Assembly: GCA_016207065.1 (NCBI GenBank)
Contig: JACQQK010000061.1
Location: 1 to 39,532, forward strand
Direction of reading: 5' to 3'
Length of the DNA: 39,532 nt
Origin: Nitrospinota bacterium
GTDB taxonomy: Bacteria; Nitrospinota; Nitrospinia; Nitrospinales; JACRGP01
The position numbers and the translations under genes are program-made. The notes beneath the pieces are model-generated. The model did not search any database and was not told the DNA's origin. It was given only the letters and a program-made list of their open reading frames with translations. This document shows positions 33,858 through 39,532 of the stretch, in pieces. How positions within the stretch are numbered: the stretch's first letter is position 1; each line of letters starts with the position of its first letter.

Positions 33858-34511
33858 CTAGTCGAAAGCGTATCCAACGGTGAAAAGGTTGGCATTGACG
33901 CCGATGTTGGGAAACTTCATTCCGGCGTTGGACACATGAAAGTAGCGGTAATTGGCGGAAAACGCTCCGTACTTGCTCTTGTAAAACTCCGCCCCGACGC
34001 CCAGGTGCAATAGAAACTCGAAATTGGTGGCGATTTCCCGCTGGCGGTCGTAATCGTTCCAATCGGTGTATGAGAAACCGGCGCCGCCAAAAATGGAAGG
34101 CGCCCACTGGGCCTTGGGTTGCAGAAATTTATATTCGAGCATCAACGGGGAGAAACCCGCGATCACGGCCGTCGTCGGCGCATGGGCTACGGCCACGTTC
34201 GCCTCGTTCATCCAGCTCAGGCTCCCCCTATAGAACGATTTGCCGACGATGCCGGTCAAGTTGTATTTGTAGTTGGGGGCAAAATAAGCGAACTCCCAAT
34301 CGGTACGGTCCGCGCCCGGCGGAATATCGACCGCCGAGCCCCATCCCAACTGCACGCCGAACTCGGAGGACCCTTTCTTGAAACGGCTCTCGTAGTCCGT
34401 TCCCTTTTTGTTTTGGTCGGATTTGTCCCCATTGGACGTTCCGGCCAAAACAGGGTTTGCCGAAAATAAAACCAGCACAGCAATGTACGTCAAGGTCAAG
34501 AGTCGTTTCAT
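33858..34511 (-). CDS. pagL: Lipid A 3-O-deacylase (PagL-like acyloxyacyl hydrolase)
   Basis: A 217-residue outer-membrane beta-barrel enzyme that removes the 3-O acyl chain of lipid A. It has a signal peptide (MKRLLTLTYIAVLVLFSANPVLA) and a C-terminal region FHVSNAGMKFPNIGVNANLFTVGYAF. The His-Ser pair in FHVSN is the PagL catalytic motif, followed by the family's NAG and N-P/N-x-G pattern. Aromatic-rich strands alternate before it. The start at 34511 gives a normal signal peptide. A longer form from ATG 34583 (MLEFNFQNF) has AAAGGA just upstream and cannot be excluded. Confidence 0.82.
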   Translation of the reverse strand: MKRLLTLTYIAVLVLFSANPVLAGTSNGDKSDQNKKGTDYESRFKKGSSEFGVQLGWGSAVDIPPGADRTDWEFAYFAPNYKYNLTGIVGKSFYRGSLSWMNEANVAVAHAPTTAVIAGFSPLMLEYKFLQPKAQWAPSIFGGAGFSYTDWNDYDRQREIATNFEFLLHLGVGAEFYKSKYGAFSANYRYFHVSNAGMKFPNIGVNANLFTVGYAFD

Positions 34512-34615
34512 GGCGTTTGTCAGCAGGGTCGTTGGAGGTTGTCGATGCTTACTCGCGAAGTTTTGGAAGTTGAATTCTAACACATCGTTCCTTTGAATTT
34601 AAATAGTTAATTTGT

Positions 34616-34644
34616 TTGTTTTTGGCCGGTTTTGTTGCTAGAAT
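34616..34644 (+). promoter_or_regulatory. Possible sigma-70 promoter in the long leader before the ECF sigma gene
   Basis: TTGTTT, a 17-base spacer, then TAGAAT. It starts transcription about 400 bases upstream of the ECF sigma gene in a region without coding potential. Confidence 0.4.
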
Positions 34645-35058
34645 CGCGCATCGGAATTCATGCGCGCGGAAAGCCGTTGCAGGCGGCGCAAAAACGCCTT
34701 CCAGGTTTAACGGCGGTTCCGGCCGCCTCCATGAGTTTCGTTTTTGCGGACCAGGCGGCCAGCGGTTCATGCGAGGGCCGACGGGAAATAAAATAACTCG
34801 GCGGGAAGGAAAGTAAAAATCCGGGCGCCCCGCCCCGCGGGACCGCGCGAAGACATCGTTTGCGTCCCGTTCTTCCGGTTGGGAGCGGGCTCGCCGGAAA
34901 GGAAAGTTCCGTCAATTCCTTCCAGGAAACAATCTAGAACCAATTCGCGGCTGGGGCATCTAATCTAATGCGGACTGAAAGCGAATCCCGATCGAGGCGA
35001 CCAGGATCCCGCCGTATTTAGGCCCCGGCAGATCGCGGTATGAAGGGATTTGCCGATA
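34645..35058. other. Long non-coding gap before the ECF sigma gene
   Basis: No gene can be supported in these 414 bases. It has GC-rich potential stems (for example GGCGG-TTCCGG-CCGCC and GCCCCGCCCCGCGGGACCGCG) and one ECF-type promoter candidate. It could be a long 5' leader or encode a small RNA, but I do not recognise any RNA family. Confidence 0.5.
34937..34963 (+). promoter_or_regulatory. Possible ECF-type (autoregulatory) promoter
   Basis: GAACC, a 17-base spacer, then TCTAA, resembling the GAAC / TCTAA pattern of many ECF sigma promoters. It lies about 95 bases before the ECF sigma start, where autoregulatory promoters are usual. Confidence 0.3.
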
Positions 35059-35676
35059 ATGTCTGCGGAAGACAAGGAAACAGAGGAAAGGCTGGTCAGG
35101 GAGTTACAAGCGGGAAAGAAAGAGGTTTTCGACGAGATCGCCAATCTTTACCAGCGCAAGATTTATTCGTTGAGTTTCAACCTGACCCGCAACCAGATGG
35201 ACGCCCAGGACATCACCCAGGACGTGCTGTTGACCATCTTTAAGAAGATCGACACGTTCCAGGGGAAGTCCGCTTTTTCCAGTTGGGTTTACCGCATCAC
35301 GCTGAACGCGTCTTACATGAAGTTGCGGAGCCGGAAGAAGGAGCAATACGTTTCCCTGGACGACGCGCTCCCCTCGTTCAACGGCGCGGGTTTTCAAAAG
35401 GAAAAGATCCGCGACTGGTCCGAGAGCACGGAATCGGCGCTGTTCGTCAGCGAGACGCGCGAGGTCATCGAAAGGGCGGTGGAGCAACTGCCGGAAAAAG
35501 AGAAGGTGGTCTTCCTGCTCCGCGACGTGGACGGCCTTTCCACCGAGAAGGTCGGCGAGATACTGGATTTGAGCGTCCCGGCGGTCAAGTCCCGGCTACA
35601 CCGGGCGAGGTTGTTCCTGAGAAAGAAGTTGTCCAATTATTTTGACGAGTATTATTCGAGGGTGGAACAAAAATAA
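35059..35676 (+). CDS. ECF-type RNA polymerase sigma factor (RpoE-like)
   Basis: A 205-residue sigma-70 family factor with regions 2 and 4 only. Region 2 is visible as YQRKIYSLSFNLTRNQMDAQDITQDVLLTIFKKI with FQGKSAFSSWVYRITLN. Region 4 is QLPEKEKVVFLLRDVDGLSTEKVGEILDLSVPAVKSRLHRARLFLRKKL. Together they redirect RNA polymerase to stress or envelope promoters. Its stop overlaps the ATG of the next gene (TAATG), which encodes a zinc-finger anti-sigma protein. The ATG at 35059 is preferred; an in-frame TTG at 35050 lies too close to AAGGGA. Confidence 0.95.
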   Translation: MSAEDKETEERLVRELQAGKKEVFDEIANLYQRKIYSLSFNLTRNQMDAQDITQDVLLTIFKKIDTFQGKSAFSSWVYRITLNASYMKLRSRKKEQYVSLDDALPSFNGAGFQKEKIRDWSESTESALFVSETREVIERAVEQLPEKEKVVFLLRDVDGLSTEKVGEILDLSVPAVKSRLHRARLFLRKKLSNYFDEYYSRVEQK

Positions 35677-35915
35677 TGGTTTGCTGTAAAGAGTGCATTG
35701 AACTGCTGAACGATTACCTGGATGGAGAGCTGGACCCGAAAATCGCTACCTCGCTGGAGGAACATTTCCAAGACTGCCCTCCGTGCATCGCTTTTTTGAA
35801 CACCTACAAGTCCACGACCAAGTTGTGCAGGGAGACCCTCAAGCAGGTGGAGATTCCCGAAATGGTGCAGGTCAAACTGCAAGAATTCCTCAAGCACAAC
35901 ATCCGCAAACCCTGA
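35676..35915 (+). CDS. Zinc-finger anti-sigma factor (zf-HC2, ZAS type)
   Basis: A 79-residue soluble protein with the ZAS zinc motif: N-terminal CKECIELLNDYLDGELD and HFQDCPPC (His-x3-Cys-x2-Cys). ZAS proteins bind and silence their cognate ECF sigma until a signal, often redox, releases it. No membrane helix follows the zinc finger, so it is a cytoplasmic form. The start overlaps the sigma stop by one base, showing translational coupling. Confidence 0.92.
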   Translation: MVCCKECIELLNDYLDGELDPKIATSLEEHFQDCPPCIAFLNTYKSTTKLCRETLKQVEIPEMVQVKLQEFLKHNIRKP

Positions 35916-35968
35916 GGCCGCTTTTGTTGTCGCGGTTTTCCCCCGCGGCAACCCGTCCTTGAAGGCCA

Positions 35969-35997
35969 TTGACAAACTTCCGGGGTTTCTCTATATT
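35969..35997 (+). promoter_or_regulatory. Strong sigma-70 promoter for the BFN-domain gene
   Basis: A perfect TTGACA, a 17-base spacer, and TATATT, about 85 bases upstream of the GTG at 36083. It is the best-matching promoter in the window. Confidence 0.7.
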
Positions 35998-36082
35998 TGA
36001 GATTACAAAGGTATTCGTTTCCGATTTTCCGTTTTTTCGCAATCCCATAGCCTGATCGAGGCTCCTGCCAGCGAGGTGGACC

Positions 36083-36580
36083 GTGGTTGAGATGAAAGTC
36101 GAGGGACTCACCCTAGACCCCCTTACCAACATGCCGATCATCATTTTGAAGGACTTGACGGGGGCAAAAGCGTTGCCGATATGGGTCGGTTTTTTCGAGG
36201 CCAACGCGATCGCGCTGGAGATCGAAAAAATAACCACTCCCCGGCCCATGACCCACGACCTCATGCGAAACCTGATCTCCGGGTTGAAGGCGGAGATCAA
36301 CCATATCCTCGTCAGCGACCTCAAGGACAACACGTTCTACGCGGTCATCTCGCTCATGGCCGGCGGGAGCACGTTGACCATCGACTCCCGCCCGAGCGAC
36401 GCCATCGCCTTGGCGTTACGGGCCAAGGCCCCCATCTACGTCGAGGAAAAAGTCATCGATGCGGCCAAGAGCCTGGACATCCCCACGCAAGATGCCGACA
36501 AGGACAAGCCGAAAGACGACAAGAAACAGTGGAAAGACTGGCTGGAAAACATCCGGCCCCAGGACTTCGGCAACCTTTGA
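36083..36580 (+). CDS. Bifunctional nuclease (BFN/DUF151) domain protein
   Basis: A 165-residue protein of the BFN/DUF151 family. The core sequence is MKVEGLTLDPLTNMPIIILKD, LPIWVGFFEANAIALEIE, RPMTHDLMRNLI and IDSRPSDAIALALRAKAPIYV, which matches the family closely. Some members have RNase and DNase activity, but most bacterial ones have no known function. The last 25 residues are charged. The start is a GTG with GAGGTGG upstream. It has its own strong promoter and precedes the NAD kinase gene by 118 bases. Confidence 0.93.
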   Translation: MVEMKVEGLTLDPLTNMPIIILKDLTGAKALPIWVGFFEANAIALEIEKITTPRPMTHDLMRNLISGLKAEINHILVSDLKDNTFYAVISLMAGGSTLTIDSRPSDAIALALRAKAPIYVEEKVIDAAKSLDIPTQDADKDKPKDDKKQWKDWLENIRPQDFGNL

Positions 36581-36698
36581 CATTTTTCCGCCGACCGGTT
36601 GCGCCCGCCTTTTGAATCAAAGTCGAAAAAACGCAATAGAGGGATGTCGCGTCTCTTCCCCCGCTCGCCGTTTATAAACAAGCCGAGGGAGCCGTCCG

Positions 36699-37604
36699 GT
36701 GGTTTTTAAAAATGTCGGAGTGTTTTGCAAGCCGAAATCGAGCATCGGCCAGCAGGTCCTGTCCGAACTGACCGCCTGGCTCAGGCGAAGGGGATGCCAG
36801 GTCCTGATGGACGGCGACTCGGCCGGCCTCATCGGCGAAACGTCCGCCCATGACAAAAGCGAGATCCCCGGCCTTTCCCAACTGATCGTCGTCCTCGGCG
36901 GCGACGGCACCTTGTTGCGGGTCGTCCAGCTTTCCCACGCCTGCGACGTGCCCATCCTCGCCGTCAATCTGGGGAGCCTCGGGTTCTTGACGGAAATCTC
37001 CCTCCCCGAACTGTACCCCACGCTCGAAGCGGTCTTGAGCGGCAATTTCACCGCGGAACAGCGGATGCTGTTGAACGCCTGTTTGTGGCGCGACGGGGAA
37101 AAGGTCGAGGAACACACCGTGCTGAACGACGTGGCGATCGGCAAGGGCGCCCTGGCCCGCATCGTCAACCTGGAAGTGAACGTCAACGGCCGGCAGATGA
37201 CGTCCTACCGCGCCGACGGGCTCATCATCGCCACGCCCACGGGCTCCACGGCGTATTCCCTGTCCGCGGGCGGCCCCATCATCCACCCCAGCATGCACGC
37301 GCTGGTCCTGAGCCCCATCTGCCCGTTCAACCTGACCAACCGCTCCATCGTCATCCCCGGCAACTCGCAAATCGAAGTCCGGCTCGCGACCGAAAACGAG
37401 GACGTCGCCATCACCCTCGACGGCCAGACAGGATGGAAAATGCACATGGGCGACACGCTCGAAGTCAAAAAGGCCCGCAACGCCGTGAAGCTGGTGCAAA
37501 ACCCCGGCAAAAACTACTATCAGATCCTCCGCCAGAAACTGCATTGGGGGCGGCCCGCCCACGACCAAGGAGGGGGAGCGGGGGATAACCCGCATATTAC
37601 ATGA
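36699..37604 (+). CDS. nadK: NAD kinase
   Basis: A 301-residue ATP-NAD kinase that makes NADP in the cytoplasm. The catalytic GGDG motif with Asp69 is in VVLGGDGTLLR; the conserved NLGSLGFLTE and the Gly-rich TPTGSTAYSLSAGGP are present. The C-terminal HWGRPAHDQGGGAGDNPHIT extends beyond the usual family end and reaches the edge of a repeat, so these residues may be a later addition. The start is a GTG with GAGGGAG upstream. Confidence 0.96.
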   Translation: MVFKNVGVFCKPKSSIGQQVLSELTAWLRRRGCQVLMDGDSAGLIGETSAHDKSEIPGLSQLIVVLGGDGTLLRVVQLSHACDVPILAVNLGSLGFLTEISLPELYPTLEAVLSGNFTAEQRMLLNACLWRDGEKVEEHTVLNDVAIGKGALARIVNLEVNVNGRQMTSYRADGLIIATPTGSTAYSLSAGGPIIHPSMHALVLSPICPFNLTNRSIVIPGNSQIEVRLATENEDVAITLDGQTGWKMHMGDTLEVKKARNAVKLVQNPGKNYYQILRQKLHWGRPAHDQGGGAGDNPHIT

Positions 37605-37750
37605 GCGAAAGAGTGGAATTGCTCCCCCTTGTAAAGGGGGCCGGGCTTGCCACGGCGTTGCCCTGGCGAGCCGGGGGGATTTGAAATTCCGGTTCGCGGC
37701 GATGAGGCAAATCCCCCTAACCCCCTTTGCAAGGGGGGACAAAACAAAGG
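37585..37750. repeat. Dispersed repeat copy R3
   Basis: Matches R2 at 33500-33640 at both ends: a left part like TTACATGAGCGAAAGAGTGGAATTGCTCCCCC, then CTTGTAAAGGGGG, and a right part AAATCCCCCTAACCCCCTTTGC followed by AAGGGGGGACAAAACAAA. The middle differs. The left end overlaps the last codons of nadK and the right end lies just before the amidase gene. Confidence 0.65.
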
Positions 37751-37805
37751 CTCTGAGGAGACCGGGATTACGAAAAGGAAAAACGTTACGTCCCTTGATT
37801 GCCCG

Positions 37806-38798
37806 TTGCCGCCCTTGACCGGGGCGGGCCGGAGCATTGTCGCCTGCGGACGGCGCGTGGACATCGGCGCGCCAGTCGTCCTCTGGGACCGCGAGGCGGG
37901 ATACGTCTGCCCCAACAAGCGCGGCCGGGCCGTCTGCGCCCAGCACGACCCCGCGTTGAACGACCAGCCCACCCGGCCAGATGCCGAGTACCGCGTCCTC
38001 GACCCCGCCTCCGCCTACGCGGAGCTGAAAAAATGCGTTTACCAGCTCGTCCTGCATTACGACGCATGTTACTCCGCCCTTCATTGCCACGAGACGTTGA
38101 AGGACAGTCCGTTCAAGGGGAGCCATTTTTACCTGGACCTGGACGGCGTCGTTTACCAAACCTGCGACCTCTATTGGAAGACCAACGCCGCGCCCGCCGA
38201 CGACCGGCTTGGAAACGAACGGGCCGTGCACGTCGAGATTTCCAACTTGGGCCCCGAGGCCCTGGCGTCCGACTCGGAGTACTACCGGTTCGAGCGCGAC
38301 CAATATGGCGAGAAAGACGGCCGTTGGCAACTGCTCCTCCCCCAAAAATACCGGGAAAAAATCCTGACCCCCAACTTCCGGCCCTTTGCCGCGCGGACCC
38401 GCGGGGAACGCGGTTATTTCAGCAGGCGGATCAATGGCAAGACCGTGCGGATGTGGGACTTCACCGAGGAGCAATACCGGTCGCTGGTCCGGCTCTGCGT
38501 CGGCGTCCATGAACTGCTTCCGGGAATCGCGCTCCGCGTTCCATGCGACCCGCGCACCGGACGGGTCCCCCTGGGTAAAATCGAAAACTTCGCGACCTTC
38601 GCGGGGATCGTGGGACACGCCCATGTGCAAAACGGCACGGCGGACGGCGTCGCCCAAAAGTACGACCCCGGCTCCGCGTTTCACTGGGCCCGCTTGCGCC
38701 AGGAGTTGTTGAAAGAGGAAAGAAAACGGCGGGGCCGGAACGCGAATAAGGATGCGGAGGGACCAGAATTTTTCCCGTTCCCGCCCGCATTCCCGTAA
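37806..38798 (+). CDS. N-acetylmuramoyl-L-alanine amidase (amidase_2-like)
   Basis: A peptidoglycan amidase-like protein of about 330 residues. The zinc-site region YQLVLHYDACYSALHCHETLKDS contains the conserved His, GSHFYLDLDGVVYQTCDL the substrate loop, and NERAVHVEISNLG and IVGHAHVQNGTADGVAQKYDPGSAFHW the second metal His and later motif. No signal peptide is visible. The start is doubtful: no ATG or GTG is in frame before TTG 37806, and the frame is open back to 37647 through the repeat copy R3. The repeat may have replaced the original 5' end. It could be a cytosolic amidase or a damaged gene. Confidence 0.75.
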   Translation: MPPLTGAGRSIVACGRRVDIGAPVVLWDREAGYVCPNKRGRAVCAQHDPALNDQPTRPDAEYRVLDPASAYAELKKCVYQLVLHYDACYSALHCHETLKDSPFKGSHFYLDLDGVVYQTCDLYWKTNAAPADDRLGNERAVHVEISNLGPEALASDSEYYRFERDQYGEKDGRWQLLLPQKYREKILTPNFRPFAARTRGERGYFSRRINGKTVRMWDFTEEQYRSLVRLCVGVHELLPGIALRVPCDPRTGRVPLGKIENFATFAGIVGHAHVQNGTADGVAQKYDPGSAFHWARLRQELLKEERKRRGRNANKDAEGPEFFPFPPAFP

Positions 38799-38854
38799 GA
38801 TAGAAAACAGTTGACCCCGCTCCGCGTTGGGGGTAGGTTTTATATCATCGAACG

Positions 38855-39400
38855 ATGCCGAAAACCATGCGCGATTCCAGCCTGAACCGTCGATTTTCAA
38901 TCTGCTCATTTTGGTCTCTGTCGTTGTTGCTGGCCGGACTGTTTTTCGCTCCCGGCCTGCGCGCCGAAACCCTGTACGCCAAGACCGACGGGACCAAGGT
39001 CATGGACCAGGAGTCGGCCCAGTCGCAGGTCGTCGCGGTCCTGAACCAGGGAAGCGCGGTCGAGGTGACGCAGAAAGGCGGCAAGTTTTTCAAGGTGAAA
39101 CTGTCCGGCGGCAAGGAAGGCTGGGTCTTCAAATTCAAGTTGACCGAGGAAAGTCCCTCCGGCGATTCGGGCGGCGGGGACGCGCTCGACGTCCTCGGCG
39201 GAAAACAACAGATCGCCGCGCGCGAATCGGGTTCCGGCTCCAGCATCCGCGGCCTGAGCCCGATATCGGAAAAGAACGCGCAGAGCAAGGGGATTTCGCC
39301 GGTAAATATCCAGGCGGTGAAACAGATGGAAAGTTTCAAGGCAACCCCTCAGGAACTGGATAAATTCCTCAAGGAAGGCAGGCTCGGGGAATATCAATGA
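38855..39400 (+). CDS. Exported bacterial SH3 domain protein
   Basis: A 181-residue secreted protein. A signal peptide (FSICSFWSLSLLLAGLFFAPGLRA) is followed by a bacterial SH3 (SH3b) domain at about residues 38-98 (LYAKTDGTKVMDQESAQSQVVAVLNQG, then VEVTQKGGKFFKVKLSGGKEGWVF). SH3b domains often bind peptidoglycan peptides. The rest is low in complexity and has no recognised domain, although PVNIQAVKQMESFKATPQELDKFLKEG is helical. It may act in the cell wall near the amidase encoded just upstream. Confidence 0.85.
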   Translation: MPKTMRDSSLNRRFSICSFWSLSLLLAGLFFAPGLRAETLYAKTDGTKVMDQESAQSQVVAVLNQGSAVEVTQKGGKFFKVKLSGGKEGWVFKFKLTEESPSGDSGGGDALDVLGGKQQIAARESGSGSSIRGLSPISEKNAQSKGISPVNIQAVKQMESFKATPQELDKFLKEGRLGEYQ

Positions 39401-39412
39401 CGCCGATTTCCC

Positions 39413-39532
39413 AAGAGCGCCTGACAAAATGAACTAATTGACTTGACGATCAAATCGCTCCCCTCCATTGAGGGTGGGGGCTGGGGGTGGGTGAAATCGG
39501 CTTTTCACCCCCACCTGAACCTCCCCCTGGAA
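39413..39532. mobile_element. MITE-like element, second copy (right end outside window)
   Basis: GAGCGCCTGACAAAATGAA, then CTCCCCTCCATTGAGGGTGGGGG and CTTTTCACCCCCACCTGAACCTCCCC, match the copy at 9751-9911 in the same order. The window ends before the right inverted repeat. Confidence 0.6.

Noticed and set aside
33584-33895. Small ORFs on both strands in the gap between the RND transporter and PagL.
   Set aside because: They run through the dispersed repeat, have no ribosome binding site or recognisable domain, and overlap each other on opposite strands.
34803-34840. GGAAGGAAAGTAAAAATCCGGGC looks a little like the conserved GAGGAAAGTCCGGGC of RNase P RNA.
   Set aside because: It has an insertion in the middle of the motif, and no matching 3' conserved element (ACAGAA-type) is found downstream.
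34904-34968. TTCCGTCAATTCCTT and GGGGCATCTAATC look like antisense pieces of 16S rRNA (the 907 and 800 regions).
   Set aside because: The two words are too close together (about 40 bases instead of about 100) and the sequence between and around them does not follow 16S rRNA. Judged chance.

Overview
The window is high-GC (about 60% by eye) bacterial chromosome with dense protein coding. Type IV pilus/type II secretion genes, a PagL-type lipid A deacylase, several exported proteins and an RND-type lipid transporter point to a Gram-negative, outer-membrane organism. The mix of NtrC-type regulation of pili, CheX, a UPF0182 protein, a purS/purQ/small-purL pathway and GC-rich intergenic hairpin repeats fits a deltaproteobacteria-like or Nitrospinota-like lineage. 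That placement is an inference and is weakly held. I saw no rRNA, tRNA or CRISPR array.

Left part (1-6216, + strand): the end of a pilB/gspE ATPase, an NtrB/PilS-like sensor kinase, an NtrC/PilR-like sigma-54 activator, pilC/gspF, a prepilin and an unknown four-helix membrane protein with an internal duplication. This reads as one pilus or secretion operon. Next comes a clearly foreign, lower-GC cassette (about 6315-8258) holding a three-Cys-motif partner gene (tcmP) and its DUF5131/Gp37-Gp68 partner. It is bounded by a perfect 55-bp direct repeat that duplicates the 3' end of the neighbouring sodium:solute symporter gene (8259-9692, -). This is the best candidate for an undescribed mobile two-gene system.

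Middle part (9693-20054): a MITE-like repeat; an exported PQQ-type sugar dehydrogenase; and a fluoride-resistance locus on the - strand. That locus comprises a promoter, a fluoride (crcB) riboswitch, an intrinsic terminator, a cation:proton antiporter interrupted by one in-frame TGA, crcB/fluC and a DUF190 gene. Two decayed copies of a CheA-type receiver tail flank the antiporter unit. Then follow an Rrf2 regulator, a fumarylacetoacetate-hydrolase-family enzyme, CheX plus a CBS-pair protein, an amino acid:[carrier protein] ligase (a class-II synthetase homologue), a small Lys-rich exported protein, an FmdB zinc ribbon, a radical SAM protein and a thioredoxin-like protein.

Right part (20069-39532): a large UPF0182 membrane protein converges on a purine operon (purS-purQ-purL-purF, - strand). 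After it come a bifunctional aldolase/dehydrogenase, a small isoaspartyl peptidase, an RND/MMPL transporter, PagL, an ECF sigma factor with its zinc-finger anti-sigma protein, a bifunctional-nuclease-domain protein, NAD kinase, an N-acetylmuramoyl-L-alanine amidase and an SH3-domain exported protein. Three copies of a CCCCCTTGYAAAGGGGG-type repeat lie between genes, one running into the amidase 5' end, and a second copy of the MITE-like element closes the window.
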